This document shows, piece after piece, positions 26,464 through 35,338 of a stretch of DNA of 64,000 bases. Location: the NCBI RefSeq assembly GCF_002019595.1, contig NZ_KV917369.1:4108624-4172623 (forward strand). Reading direction: 5' to 3'. Both the position numbers and the translations under genes were made by a program. Source of the stretch: Priestia abyssalis (GTDB lineage: Bacteria; Bacillota; Bacilli; Bacillales; Bacillaceae_H). Position 1 is the stretch's first letter. Each line of letters opens with the position of its first letter. The notes below the pieces were generated by a model. It worked only from the letters and a program-made list of their open reading frames with translations, was not told the origin of the DNA and ran no database searches.

Positions 26464-27495
26464 ATGGAAATTATAAAGGGAACCGCCTTACTTTTATTGG
26501 TCTTAAGCTTGTTTACATTTTTCAGCTATAAAGCACCTAAAGGGATGAAAGCGATGGGGGCACTGGCGAATGCCGCTTGTGCAGCCTTTCTTGTAGAAGC
26601 TTTTCAAAAATTTGTAGGCGGAGATTTGATTGGTATCTCCTTTTTAGGTGAAGTTGGTGAAGCAGCCGGAAGCATGGGCGGCGTAGCAGCCGCAGCATTA
26701 GTGGCGCTTGCGCTGGGCGTTTCGCCTGTATATGCACTGATGCTTGGTGTATCTTGCGCTGGCTTAGGGTTATTACCGGGCTTTTTTGCAGGTTATATTG
26801 TCGCTTTTCTTGTTAAACAAATTGAAAAAAGAGTACCTGCAGGATTAGATTTAATTGTAACCATTTTGTTTGCGGCGCCTCTTGTACGTTTAATTGGTGT
26901 CGGCATTAAGCCCGTTGTCGATGCGACATTGTTAAATATCGGGGGAATTATTACTGAAACAACAAACAGCAACCCAATTATTATGGGTATTGTCCTTGGC
27001 GGGGTGATAACAGTCGTTGCCACAGCGCCGCTAAGCTCTATGGCTCTTACAGCAATGCTCGGCCTAACAGGGCTTCCGATGGCAATAGGCGCCCTGGCTG
27101 TTATGGGTTCATCCTTTATGAACTACGTCTTATTCGACCGCATGAAATTCGGTGATCGCCGTACAACGATTGCTGTTGCGATTGAACCACTTACACAAGC
27201 CGATATTATTTCCGCTAACCCTATCCCGATTTATGTCACAAACTTTATCGGGGGAGCAGCGTCCGGTGTCATTATCTCCATGTTCGGCTTAATTAATAAT
27301 GCACCGGGGACAGCTACACCAATTGCTGGATTGGCTGTTATGTACGGCTTTAACGATCCAGTAAAAGTGACTATATGTGCTCTGTTGTGTGCAGCAGTAA
27401 GCGCCATCGCTGGTTTTCTTGGTTCTCTTTTCTTTAAAAACTATAAAATTAAAACAACAGTGGACATCCGAGAGTCTGAAAAACTGGCAGCCTAA
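26464..27495 (+). CDS. PfoR-like PTS EIIC-type membrane protein
   Basis: 343-residue membrane protein with about ten helices, rich in Gly and Ala, matching the PTS_EIIC_2 family that includes Clostridium perfringens PfoR: FFSYKAPKGMKAMGALANAA at 20-39, SPVYALMLGVSCAGLGLLPG, and NNAPGTATPIAGLAVMYGFN near 280-300. There are no EIIA or EIIB domains or genes beside it. PfoR homologues are proposed to affect toxin regulation or sugar transport, without proof here. A strong aaaggagag site precedes the ATG. Confidence 0.8.
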   Translation: MEIIKGTALLLLVLSLFTFFSYKAPKGMKAMGALANAACAAFLVEAFQKFVGGDLIGISFLGEVGEAAGSMGGVAAAALVALALGVSPVYALMLGVSCAGLGLLPGFFAGYIVAFLVKQIEKRVPAGLDLIVTILFAAPLVRLIGVGIKPVVDATLLNIGGIITETTNSNPIIMGIVLGGVITVVATAPLSSMALTAMLGLTGLPMAIGALAVMGSSFMNYVLFDRMKFGDRRTTIAVAIEPLTQADIISANPIPIYVTNFIGGAASGVIISMFGLINNAPGTATPIAGLAVMYGFNDPVKVTICALLCAAVSAIAGFLGSLFFKNYKIKTTVDIRESEKLAA

Positions 27496-27534
27496 TCACT
27501 CTACACTCGAGTGCTATCGTACTTTTTGGACGAG

Positions 27535-27676
27535 TAGGATGACCCGAAAGGTACACATACCTTTCGGGTCATCCTACTGAAAGGGCTCGTCATTAAATCA
27601 TCGGTTTTACTGGATTTTCATGACAGGTCCTTTCAGTAAACAATAGCCTTTGCCGTCTGTTTAATACTTATGGAAC
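27535..27676. repeat. Dispersed repeat family A, full-length copy (A4)
   Basis: Hairpin 1 (GGATGACCCGAAAGGTA with TACCTTTCGGGTCATCC), then the palindrome CTGAAAGGGCTCGTCA ... TGACAGGTCCTTTCAG, then a tail with CTGTTTAATACTTATGGAAC. It lies between convergent genes (EIIC-like and moaD) and can serve as a terminator for both. Confidence 0.85.
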
Positions 27677-27717
27677 AGATGCGAATCCCTATTGAAATAT
27701 TTTCTTAAGGCAATAGA

Positions 27718-27951
27718 TTATCCCCCGCTTACCGGCGGAATCAATGCTACCGCATCTTCTGTCTTGATGATATCTTCGTCCACTGCATACTCTTCATTGA
27801 TGGCGACCATTACCTGCTGGCCATCACCCCAGTTGTATTCTGCTTTTAACCTTTCTTTCAGCTCTCCAACTGTTAATTCCGTCTCATGAACAATAATTTT
27901 CTCTGTTCCGAATTGTTCTTGAAGATGGGCAAATAATAACACAGTAATCAT
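27718..27951 (-). CDS. moaD: Molybdopterin synthase sulfur carrier subunit
   Basis: 77-residue ubiquitin-like protein ending in GG (ALIPPVSGG). The C-terminal Gly is adenylylated by the MoeB-type enzyme and thiocarboxylated, then donates sulfur to precursor Z together with MoaE. The start overlaps the moaE stop by 4 bp, giving a coupled moaE-moaD pair at the end of the Moco gene run. Confidence 0.93.
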   Translation of the reverse strand: MITVLLFAHLQEQFGTEKIIVHETELTVGELKERLKAEYNWGDGQQVMVAINEEYAVDEDIIKTEDAVALIPPVSGG

Positions 27952-28418
27952 TTGTTCTCCTCCATTTCCGGTTTCCCTGTTGGATATGGTGTTTCCTCTA
28001 GTTGATCACCAATCCACATGTCTCCGTCTTCCCAATGCTCTTTTTTCCAAATCGGTACAATTTGCTTAATGCGCTCAATGGCATATTCATTCGCATCGTA
28101 CGCATCTTTTCGGTGCGGAGTGGAAACGGCAATGACAACCGCGACATCAGAGATGTCCAATCTTCCGGTCCGATGCGTGATAGCCGTCTTCGCATCCGGC
28201 CATTTCTCTTGAATTTCCGCTCCGATTTTGGCGAGCATTTTAACTGCCATCGCTTCGTATGCTTGATACTCTAAATACAACGTTCGCTTTCCTTTTGTAA
28301 ATTCTCTGACGGTCCCAATAAACGTCGTGACCGCTCCCGCTTCCCTTCTTACCACCTTGTCAATGACTTCCTGCACATCGATTGGCTGGCCGATTACTTC
28401 AAATAATGGTTTATCCAC
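27948..28418 (-). CDS. moaE: Molybdopterin synthase catalytic subunit
   Basis: Converts cyclic pyranopterin monophosphate to molybdopterin with thiocarboxylated MoaD. The 156-residue protein has the MoaE signatures GAVTTFIGTVRE (residues 28-39), LYLEYQAYEAMA, HRTGRLDISDVAVVIAVS and the catalytic Lys region IWKKEHWEDG. The start is a GTG, overlapping the mobB end by 8 bp. Confidence 0.95.
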   Translation of the reverse strand: MDKPLFEVIGQPIDVQEVIDKVVRREAGAVTTFIGTVREFTKGKRTLYLEYQAYEAMAVKMLAKIGAEIQEKWPDAKTAITHRTGRLDISDVAVVIAVSTPHRKDAYDANEYAIERIKQIVPIWKKEHWEDGDMWIGDQLEETPYPTGKPEMEENK

Positions 28419-28941
28419 AGCTTTTTCCCATCCTTTCTATGAGCCATTCTACATAAGTTTTCTCATCTTTTATATGAAATGTCGGATACACTTCACTTAT
28501 CTCAGGAGAAAGGGGGACCCAGCTGATTACGCAAATGATATTCTTTAATGTGCGAAGCAGCGAAAGGTCTTCCTCTGAGCGAATAAGGACCACTTTTTCA
28601 TATTCGGCTTGTTTATAGCCTTCTATTAAAATCACATCCATCGAAAACGCTTCGTATAGGCGGATTATATCATTTAAAGTCCACTCTTCTTTTCTCGCAT
28701 GAATTTGGAGCATGCCTGCTCCTTCCACACCTGTAATCAGGGCTCCCGCTTCTCTATGACAAAACGTATCCTTTTGTTCATCACCTGCAGCGGGCATTCC
28801 GCCATGGCCATGATGTTTAATCGTCGCGACCCGCTGCCCTTCCTGTGTGAACCTCTTGATGAGCTTCGCTGCAAGCGTTGTTTTACCGCTATTTTGATAC
28901 CCTACGATCTGGAAAATGGAAGGTTTTCTCCCCAAGGCCAC
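28411..28941 (-). CDS. mobB: Molybdopterin-guanine dinucleotide biosynthesis protein B
   Basis: GTP-binding accessory protein thought to help MobA attach GMP to molybdopterin. The P-loop GYQNSGKTTL lies at residues 14-23, followed by ATIKHHGHGG and VILIEGYK, all typical of MobB. The GTG start lies 40 bp inside the moeA 3' end, so the two are tightly coupled. Confidence 0.93.
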   Translation of the reverse strand: MALGRKPSIFQIVGYQNSGKTTLAAKLIKRFTQEGQRVATIKHHGHGGMPAAGDEQKDTFCHREAGALITGVEGAGMLQIHARKEEWTLNDIIRLYEAFSMDVILIEGYKQAEYEKVVLIRSEEDLSLLRTLKNIICVISWVPLSPEISEVYPTFHIKDEKTYVEWLIERMGKSCG

Positions 28942-30194
28942 TCACATCCCAACTGGTCTTCCAGCAATAATGCTTTTACCTTCATCCCCTTTTCGTATCC
29001 TCTGGTCCCGCCGGGCAGTACCATTAGCGCGTTGGCATCAGCCAAAGACGAGACGACATTTGATTTATCAAGTCCTGACGGTACAACCAATACCTTCCCT
29101 CCTTCATAGAACAGCTTGCTTCGGACAAATCTTGTAAAGGGGTTCGGCTTTGGAAAATCAGCCCCCAAATCGGCTTCTACCATTTTTAAATGAGGCTTCG
29201 ATGAAAATAAAAATGAACGGACAATCGGGCGAACGAATAGCTCGAACCCAACATAACAAGCAGATGGATTTCCTGACAATCCAAATAGCAATTTTCCGTT
29301 CAACTCAGCAACAGTCGTTACACTTCCCGGCCTCATGGCCACTTTATTGAACAGCACATTTGCCCCCAACCGCTCATAAATTGCCGGCAAATAGTCATAA
29401 TCCCCTACAGATACGCCCCCTGTTGTAATGAGTATATCTACCTCTTGAAGTGCGATTTCAACAGATGCAAAACTCTCTTCAAAGTCATCTGTGACTTTAC
29501 CGATATATTTGGAAGCAGCTCCTGACCGGGCAATTTGAGAAAGAATCATATATGCGTTGCTGTTGCGAATTTTACCAGGCTCAAGCGGCTCATGAACTTC
29601 AAGCAGTTCCGTTCCGGTCGCCAGCACGCCAATAATTGGCTTTTTGGCTACTGGTACATGAGCGTAGCCAAATGTCGCAAGCAGCGCCATTGTTCCCGGG
29701 TTAATCCTTGTCCCTTTTGGAACTAACGTTTCCCCTTCTTTTACATCTTCTCCTTTAAGAGACAAATTTTCACCGCATTTTACGACCCGTTTCAGGGACA
29801 TGTAGTTTCGGCCATTTTCTTCTCTTTCTTGAGTGATTTCAAGCATGACAACCGCATCGCTTCCGCTTGGAATTTGTGCCCCTGTCATAATGCGCACCGC
29901 TTGAAAGGGACCGACTGTTCCGTTGAATACAGTACCCGCCCCTATATGGCCTACAACTTCAAATTCTACCGGATTTTCGAGGTTGGCATGTACGGTATCT
30001 TCTGATCGAATGGCAAATCCATCGTACGGAGAGCGGTCAAACGGGGGTACATCGTGATCGGCTGTCAAATCTCCCCCTAAAAAACGCCCATAACTATCCT
30101 CGAGCTTAACCCACTCGAGCGTTCCTTCTTTCGCGAAGTTCATCACATGCTCTACTGCTTCAGCTACAGCAATCGGCTTTCTTCTTTCTACCAT
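28902..30194 (-). CDS. moeA: Molybdopterin molybdenumtransferase
   Basis: Inserts molybdate into adenylylated molybdopterin. The protein (about 430 residues) shows DHDVPPFDRSPYDGFAIR at the domain boundary, RIMTGAQIPSGSDAVV, the molybdopterin-binding-like TTGGVSVGDYDYL near the centre and FGLSGNPSACYVGFE. A frame is open from a GTG at 30203, but the ggag site at 30202-30206 favours the ATG at 30194. It follows moeB by 49 bp. Confidence 0.95.
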   Translation of the reverse strand: MVERRKPIAVAEAVEHVMNFAKEGTLEWVKLEDSYGRFLGGDLTADHDVPPFDRSPYDGFAIRSEDTVHANLENPVEFEVVGHIGAGTVFNGTVGPFQAVRIMTGAQIPSGSDAVVMLEITQEREENGRNYMSLKRVVKCGENLSLKGEDVKEGETLVPKGTRINPGTMALLATFGYAHVPVAKKPIIGVLATGTELLEVHEPLEPGKIRNSNAYMILSQIARSGAASKYIGKVTDDFEESFASVEIALQEVDILITTGGVSVGDYDYLPAIYERLGANVLFNKVAMRPGSVTTVAELNGKLLFGLSGNPSACYVGFELFVRPIVRSFLFSSKPHLKMVEADLGADFPKPNPFTRFVRSKLFYEGGKVLVVPSGLDKSNVVSSLADANALMVLPGGTRGYEKGMKVKALLLEDQLGCEWPWGENLPFSRS

Positions 30195-30243
30195 CTCTCT
30201 CACTCCAATGCTTCTTTTTCTATATTTTTCACCATCTATGTAT

Positions 30244-31260
30244 TCAACCTAAGTATCGGTAGTATAGCGTTTTAGCCGCATCAATATCTTTCGTTCCGTG
30301 GACGAACACACGCCCATCCCGAAAAATGACCAATCTCGAAGTCTCAAGCGTCAATGACAGAAGGTAGGGGTTTTGTTCTACGATGCCTTCATGCCTCAGC
30401 TGTCCGGCTAATTTCTTCAAATCGTACTGCACCGGTTTCGACGGGCGAATCTGTACCGTATCCCGTCCGCACAGCACCTCTGTTTTTGTTTGATTCTCAA
30501 ACGCAAGAAACGGATATGTCCGGTCGCTTCCGCAAGAAAGGCATGTCTCTTTTTTCACCTTTCCCACCTTTATGGCTGTATATTGGTTTTTCCATAAATC
30601 AAAGGATACAAGCGTTTGCCTTAACGCCTCTTCATCTTCCACCAATAGTTTCAGTGCTTCAGATAACTGATACGCCACAACCATTTGAACAGCGGGGCTG
30701 ATGATGCCAGCTGTGTCACACGTCATTCCGCCAATCGGGACATGCTCCAGCAAACAATGCAGACAAGGCGTTTTCTGTGGAATAATAGTGTAACTCATCC
30801 CGAAACTGCCAACACAAGCCCCGTAAATCCATGGAATATCATGCTTTTGGGACAGATCATTGATGACCATTCTTGTATCAAAATTATCCGTCGCATCTAA
30901 AATGAGATGAACATCATGTAAAAGCGGTTCCAACTTCGCTGCGGTTCCATCCATGACATGCGCTTCAATTTTCACATTTGAATTCACGTTGACCAAGCGG
31001 ACTTTCGCTGCAACTGCTTTTGGCATTTTCTTATTGGCATCCTCTTCATCGTAAAGCTGCTGGCGTTGGAGATTGCTCCATTCGACATAATCACGGTCCA
31101 CGATTGTCAGTTTGCCGACTCCTGCCCGTACAAGCCCTTCCGCACCGGCTGTTCCCAATGCTCCCGCACCGACAATAAGGACATGCTTGTCCGCTATGTT
31201 TTTCTGTCCCTCTTTTCCAATTGGTGAAAAGAGTTCCTGTCTGGAATATCGATCGTTCAC
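30244..31260 (-). CDS. moeB: MoeB/ThiF-type sulfur-carrier adenylyltransferase
   Basis: E1-like enzyme that adenylylates the C-terminal Gly of MoaD (possibly also ThiS). Motifs: YSRQELFSPIG at the start, nucleotide-binding VLIVGAGALGT (residues 28-38), DRDYVEWSNLQRQ with the adenylate-binding Arg residues, DATDNFDTR, and two zinc CxxC pairs (CLHC and CLSC). The C-terminal 80 residues look like a rhodanese-type extension (LRHEG..NPYLLSLTLETSRL...FVHGTKDIDAA), but no active-site Cys is seen. GTG start after aaggaaggg. Confidence 0.9.
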   Translation of the reverse strand: MNDRYSRQELFSPIGKEGQKNIADKHVLIVGAGALGTAGAEGLVRAGVGKLTIVDRDYVEWSNLQRQQLYDEEDANKKMPKAVAAKVRLVNVNSNVKIEAHVMDGTAAKLEPLLHDVHLILDATDNFDTRMVINDLSQKHDIPWIYGACVGSFGMSYTIIPQKTPCLHCLLEHVPIGGMTCDTAGIISPAVQMVVAYQLSEALKLLVEDEEALRQTLVSFDLWKNQYTAIKVGKVKKETCLSCGSDRTYPFLAFENQTKTEVLCGRDTVQIRPSKPVQYDLKKLAGQLRHEGIVEQNPYLLSLTLETSRLVIFRDGRVFVHGTKDIDAAKTLYYRYLG

Positions 31261-31325
31261 ACTGATGCCCTTCCTTCATTATATAAAATGATATGTAATT
31301 GAAGTAGTGTATTCCTTCTTAAAAA

Positions 31326-31480
31326 GAGACTGACTCAAAAGGCATAAAAAGCATACCTTTTAAGTCATCCTCCTGGAAGACCCTGCCATGAAAACCCAGT
31401 AAAGCCAAGGGATTATGTGACAGGGCCTTTCAGTAAAAATCAGTTTTCGTTATTTATCAGAGACTTATCGGACAGCCGCT
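31326..31480. repeat. Dispersed repeat family A, full-length copy (A5)
   Basis: Hairpin 1 (GACTCAAAAGGCATAAAA with GCATACCTTTTAAGTC), palindrome CTGGAAGACCCTGCCATG ... GTGACAGGGCCTTTCAG, then a tail ending GACTTATCGGACAGCCGC. It sits between moaA and moeB, which are on the same strand, so it may separate them into two transcripts. Confidence 0.85.
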
Positions 31481-31487
31481 TAGGTCT

Positions 31488-31530
31488 AGAAAATTTGACA
31501 TGGCCGTTCTTTGGTCATGTCAAATTTTCT
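31488..31530 (-). terminator. Hairpin after moaA
   Basis: AGAAAATTTGACATG pairs with CATGTCAAATTTTCT around a loop of 13, starting 16 bases after the moaA stop codon. Confidence 0.65.
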
Positions 31531-31546
31531 ACATCGATCTATATAG

Positions 31547-32560
31547 TTAACCGCCAATGTAAGACATTTCAATTCGCTCACGGTTTTTGGCCGTTTCTTC
31601 GGTCCGTTCATCGGAATAACGATCTTTTCGATTATTCCATATTTCTGTCACCGTTTTGCTGATCTCTTCATCCGTTGCCTCTGAACGTACAAGCGTTTTT
31701 AAATCAAAGCCTTTTGTCGCAAACAAGCATGTGTACAGCTTACCCTCTGCTGAAATGCGTGCCCTTGTACAGCTTGAACAAAATGATTCTGAGACAGACG
31801 TAATAAATCCGACTTCTGTATTTGTTCCCTTATAGCGGTAAAGCTTGGCTACTTCACCAAAATAATTGGGGTCTACTGGTTCAAGGGGGTACACTGCATG
31901 AATCTTCTCATATATTTCTTTTTTGGAGACGACTTGTTCAAAATTCCAGCCGTTCGTGCTGCCAACATCCATGAATTCAATAAACCTTAAAATAATGCCT
32001 TTTTCTTTGAAATAAGAAACCATTGGAATGATTTCTTGATCATTCATTCCTTTTTTCACAACCATATTCACTTTTACGGCAAGACCGGCTTTAAGGGCGG
32101 CATCTATCCCGTCCAGTACCGCTTTCGTGCTGACACCCCGGCCGTTAATTTTCTTAAATAACTCATCATCCATCGCATCAAGACTGACATTCACCCGTTG
32201 TAACCCCGCTGCTTTTAAAGCTGCTGAGTACTTCACTAAATAAACACCGTTTGTCGTTAAACCAATGTCTTCAATCCCGTCAATAGCCATTAACTTTTTA
32301 ATTAAAACGGGCAAATCTCTGCGCATTAAGGGTTCTCCCCCTGTTAAGCGAATTTTCTTCACGCCAAGATTGGCAAAAATAGATGCTAACCGTTCAATTT
32401 CTTCAAATGTAAGTAGTTGGTCCCTCGACATGAAGGCATAGTCCTGGTCAAAAATCTCCGCCGGCATACAGTATGTACAGCGGAAATTGCAGCGATCTGT
32501 CACAGAAATACGCAAATCGCGCAGCGGACGCTGCAGTTGATCGTAAGTTAAACTGTTCAT
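31547..32560 (-). CDS. moaA: GTP 3',8-cyclase MoaA
   Basis: Radical SAM enzyme for the first step of Moco synthesis (GTP to 3',8-cyclo-GTP). The N-terminal cluster motif CNFRCTYC (residues 24-31) is followed by [13 protein letters not shown] and the second cluster cysteines SFCSSCTR...LYTC near residues 258-277. The C-terminus ends in the GG needed for activity (SYIGG). MoaC, its usual partner, is not in the window. Confidence 0.97.
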   Translation of the reverse strand: MNSLTYDQLQRPLRDLRISVTDRCNFRCTYCMPAEIFDQDYAFMSRDQLLTFEEIERLASIFANLGVKKIRLTGGEPLMRRDLPVLIKKLMAIDGIEDIGLTTNGVYLVKYSAALKAAGLQRVNVSLDAMDDELFKKINGRGVSTKAVLDGIDAALKAGLAVKVNMVVKKGMNDQEIIPMVSYFKEKGIILRFIEFMDVGSTNGWNFEQVVSKKEIYEKIHAVYPLEPVDPNYFGEVAKLYRYKGTNTEVGFITSVSESFCSSCTRARISAEGKLYTCLFATKGFDLKTLVRSEATDEEISKTVTEIWNNRKDRYSDERTEETAKNRERIEMSYIGG

Positions 32561-32856
32561 GACTGTCTCTCCCCATTCAGGATTATCTTATACTCCCCTT
32601 TTTCATGGGGGTTTATCAGTAATTACGATGAACATCACAAAAGGCCCTTAATTCATTAAGAGCCCCTTTTGTACTTATCCATGATCTATAACGAAATTTT
32701 CTTTTCCGCATCAGTGGAATAAATTGTACCATACTCTAATTAGAATTTTCAATCATAGCGCCTCTGAAAACTATGACCAGAGAAAGAACCATTCAATTAG
32801 GCTTATGTTAATTGTAAAGGAAACAACCCTTTAGAAAAAGCCATAGAAAAAACATG
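32561..32856. other. Intergenic region between mobA and moaA with one hairpin
   Basis: A stem ACAAAAGG/CCTTTTGT with an inner TTAAT/ATTAA pairing lies at 32637-32672. There is no T tract on the minus strand. I looked for a Moco riboswitch and did not recognise one. Confidence 0.5.
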
Positions 32857-33453
32857 TCACCTCTCCCCATCATCCAGCAACGATTGAAATGCGGTTTCAT
32901 CATTAATGTTTTCAAACTCTTCTCCATCAACTTCAAGCTCTTTCTCCGTCACCCAGCGAACACGACAGCGATCCAGCAGCGAGCTTACTCTGTAATCCCC
33001 CTCAGCGAGCCGTTCCCCGATGATGGACTCGGTCCGCTTATGGTACATGGCGATTAACGGTTGGTACTTTCCATTAATAATCGGAACAACCGCTTCCACA
33101 TCTTCTGTTATAAAGTCTTTCATTTTTTTTATGATAAGGGGAGTCATTTTCGGAGTATCACAAGGAAGTACCCCATACCATTCCCCTTCATATGCCTTCA
33201 TTACTGTATAAATGCCGGCTAAAGGCCCTTTCCCTTGAAATGGGGCTGCATCCTCTTCAATGTGTTCCTCTCCGTTCCGTTCAAATTCCTTCTTCAAATC
33301 AGGGTGACTAACAATGACCAGCTCATCGGTATTGGACCTCAGCACTTCCTTTGCCCACTCATAAAAATATTTTTCTTTATACACAACAAACGCCTTTGGT
33401 CGGCCGAATCTTCTCGACATGCCTCCAGCAAGTACGATGCCGATAATTTTCAT
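32857..33453 (-). CDS. mobA: Molybdenum cofactor guanylyltransferase
   Basis: Transfers GMP from GTP to Mo-molybdopterin to give MGD for DMSO-reductase-type enzymes. The 198-residue protein begins with GIVLAGGMSRRFGRPKA (residues 5-21), the nucleotidyltransferase signature, and continues with GPLAGI and the metal-binding Asp in LPCDTPKMTP. It starts the run of Moco genes and has an aaagaggga site. Confidence 0.93.
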   Translation of the reverse strand: MKIIGIVLAGGMSRRFGRPKAFVVYKEKYFYEWAKEVLRSNTDELVIVSHPDLKKEFERNGEEHIEEDAAPFQGKGPLAGIYTVMKAYEGEWYGVLPCDTPKMTPLIIKKMKDFITEDVEAVVPIINGKYQPLIAMYHKRTESIIGERLAEGDYRVSSLLDRCRVRWVTEKELEVDGEEFENINDETAFQSLLDDGER

Positions 33454-33753
33454 TTCGTTCCCTCTTTTTATTCATATGTACTTATCATACCAGTTTTTAA
33501 ATGGCAGTTGAATGATAAAGAAAACTCCTATCAAGTGTGATGCAAGTGCTGCAAGAAACGTTCAATTTAAAACTGATTGGCGATGTCGAAGAAAACATGG
33601 CTGCCATGCTTTCTTAACACGATCTTTTTCTCGTATTACCACTTCCATTGAACTACCCGCATATTTTGGCTGCTGGGGGGGATATATACAACAGGAGAAG
33701 TCTATTTCTTCAAATTCCAACTACAACGAACAAGCCGAAAGGATGAGAAACAA
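33454..33753. other. Intergenic region between mobA and the HMA-like gene
   Basis: A short plus-strand frame at 33540-33617 reads MQVLQETFNLKLIGDVEENM and then stops; it has no ribosome binding site and may be a gene remnant. The end of the gap (33670-33750) is purine-rich and leads into the ribosome binding site of the next gene. Confidence 0.3.
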
Positions 33754-33960
33754 ATGGCAGATACAACGATTCACATAAAAGAAGCCACAAAGGACCAAGC
33801 CATTCAAACATTGGAATCCATTCTAGTGCGAATGGACGGTATCGAGAGAGCATTTGTGGATATAGAAGACGGCGAAGTAAAGATTGAATATGATGAGAAC
33901 CAAGTGACGCACGACCAAATCACGAATAAGATTCAACAACATGGACTGCACATTCTATAA
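33754..33960 (+). CDS. HMA-fold small protein lacking the metal-binding cysteines
   Basis: 68 residues with the pattern of an HMA/CopZ domain: a first strand TTIHIKEATKDQAIQTLES, the helix, then GIERAFVDIEDGEVKIEYDE and HDQITNKIQQHGLHIL. The MxCxxC loop is replaced by KEATKDQ and there is no Cys, so it cannot bind copper in the usual way. It may be a regulatory or interaction domain. Ribosome binding site gaaaggatgag precedes the ATG. Confidence 0.7.
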   Translation: MADTTIHIKEATKDQAIQTLESILVRMDGIERAFVDIEDGEVKIEYDENQVTHDQITNKIQQHGLHIL

Positions 33961-33965
33961 AGGAA

Positions 33966-34112
33966 ACTTCTATCGTTGGGGATTTTCCTTCATCCTCCAC
34001 CGATGGTTAGTTGACTTATCGGGCTTTTACGGGCAGTTATCCCCGACTTAAACTTCCGCGATTACGCCAAATTTTGAAGCAGGGGTCTTACTGCCCGTTA
34101 ATGAGGGATAAG
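33966..34112. repeat. Repeat family C, copy 2
   Basis: Begins with GGAAACTTCTATC and GGGGATTTTCC and ends with GCCCGTTAATGAGGGATAA, like the copy at 19281-19328, but with an extra 90-bp insert containing ACGGGCAGT and ACTGCCCGT. Confidence 0.5.
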
Positions 34113-34120
34113 AAAGTGCA

Positions 34121-34174
34121 GTCGAAAACGAACAAAGAGCGTTGTTTCGGCAACGCTCTTTGTTCGTTTTCGAC
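34121..34174. terminator. Perfect 24-bp hairpin
   Basis: Positions 34121-34144 are exactly complementary to 34151-34174 around TTTCGG. It lies 160 bases after the HMA-like gene and 45 bases before the methyltransferase start. There is no T tract after the stem, but TTTGTTCGTTTTC lies within it. Confidence 0.65.
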
Positions 34175-34219
34175 TCATTCACCATCCACTGTCATATACA
34201 TGAATATGAGGTGATGTAT

Positions 34220-34936
34220 ATGAATCTTCAATATACAGACATGCTGGCGTTATTAGGAGTTGGCGGTGCTCATCCAGGAGGACTTCATTTGACAAAGGAG
34301 GTGTTAGTGAAAGAGGACATCACAAATGTGACTACTATACTGGATATTGGCTGCGGCACAGGGCAAACCGCCGCTTATCTTTTCTGGGAGTATGGCTGTA
34401 AGGTGAGCGCATGTGATCTAAATGAAACGATGGTTCAAAAAGCGAATAAGCGTTTTAAGCGAATGAATTTACCGTTAAAAGCTCAAGTCGGCCATGCCGA
34501 ACAGCTTTCATTTTCCGATGAAACATTCGATATCGTATTGTTCGAATCAGTCGCCGCTTTTACCGATCTTTCCCGCTCCTTGAAAGAATGCTGTCGAGTC
34601 CTTAAAAAAGGCGGAGTTGCATTGGCCATTGAAATGATAAAAGAGCCGCATTTATCCGAACAGGATGAACATCTCCTCACTGATTTTTATCGTTTTCAAT
34701 CCATGCTCACCGAAAAGCAGTGGATGGAACGGTGGGAACAAGCAGGTTTTTCCATTGTGACAAGCGGACATGAACACGTGATGGAACAAGATGATCAACC
34801 GGTCGACTTTGGTACGGAATTTGATTTATCGGCCCGCATTCCTTCAACTGTTTACGACCTCCTTGATGCACATGAGCGATTAACGGAAAAATTCCAATCA
34901 TCATTAGGTTTTCGCGTATTTCGCTGTATTCGCTGA
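34220..34936 (+). CDS. Class I SAM-dependent methyltransferase
   Basis: About 238 residues. The SAM-binding motif I is ILDIGCGTGQTAAYL (residues 36-50), followed by ACDLNETMVQKANKR (motif II acidic residue) and VGHAEQLSFSDETFDIV, typical of Methyltransf_11. Substrate unknown. A frame continues upstream into the 24-bp hairpin, but gaggtg at 34208-34213 fits the ATG at 34220. Confidence 0.85.
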   Translation: MNLQYTDMLALLGVGGAHPGGLHLTKEVLVKEDITNVTTILDIGCGTGQTAAYLFWEYGCKVSACDLNETMVQKANKRFKRMNLPLKAQVGHAEQLSFSDETFDIVLFESVAAFTDLSRSLKECCRVLKKGGVALAIEMIKEPHLSEQDEHLLTDFYRFQSMLTEKQWMERWEQAGFSIVTSGHEHVMEQDDQPVDFGTEFDLSARIPSTVYDLLDAHERLTEKFQSSLGFRVFRCIR

Positions 34937-35007
34937 AATATATGACACTCGTCCATACAGCTTGGTCTCTCCTTTCATATTGTGTTAAAGAAAAGGAGGT
35001 CCAAATC

Positions 35008-35256
35008 ATGTCTGTTGGAAACTATTATAATCTTTGCTGCCGCTATCAAGGCCGTGTCGTTCGGATAAACGACCGATTCGGGAACGTTCACCACGGGCGA
35101 ATTGCCCGAGTGACAAGAAATAAAGTATTTATTCAGCCGCTGCGACGCACGGGCTTTGGCTATGGCTTTTATGGATACGGAGGCTTTGGTGCAGCATATG
35201 GCGTTGCACTAGGAGCCATTGTAGGTATTGCATTGGCTGCTGCATTTTTCTGGTAA
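35008..35256 (+). CDS. Small Gly/Tyr/Phe-rich protein with C-terminal hydrophobic helix
   Basis: 82 residues after a strong aaaggaggt site. The first half is basic (YQGRVVRINDRFGNVHHGRI, VTRNKVFIQPLRR), then a Gly/aromatic stretch (GFGYGFYGYGGFGAAYG) and a hydrophobic end (LGAIVGIALAAAFFW). The composition recalls small spore or coat proteins, but I do not recognise the family. A clear terminator follows directly. Confidence 0.7.
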   Translation: MSVGNYYNLCCRYQGRVVRINDRFGNVHHGRIARVTRNKVFIQPLRRTGFGYGFYGYGGFGAAYGVALGAIVGIALAAAFFW

Positions 35257-35296
35257 AAAAAGCTCCCTTGATAATTATATATCTTGGGAGCTTTTT
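35257..35296 (+). terminator. Terminator of the Gly/Tyr-rich protein gene
   Basis: AAAAAGCTCCC pairs with GGGAGCTTTTT, followed by ATTTT. The left arm starts at the stop codon. On the minus strand it can also serve the protease gene. Confidence 0.85.
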
Positions 35297-35338
35297 ATTT
35301 TCCAAAAGGCTGTCTCAATCCAATTTTCTATACTACTT

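Noticed and set aside
32561..32672. Possible Moco riboswitch before moaA
   Set aside because: The hairpin is a simple AT/GC stem without the conserved Moco RNA features; position alone is not enough.
33540..33617. 25-codon frame MQVLQETFNLKLIGDVEENM in the mobA-HMA gap
   Set aside because: Protein-like composition but no ribosome binding site, no homology I can name and very short; mentioned only as a possible remnant.
34142..34219. N-terminal extension of the methyltransferase into the 24-bp hairpin
   Set aside because: The extension has no homology and starts inside the stem, while a good ribosome binding site precedes the ATG at 34220.
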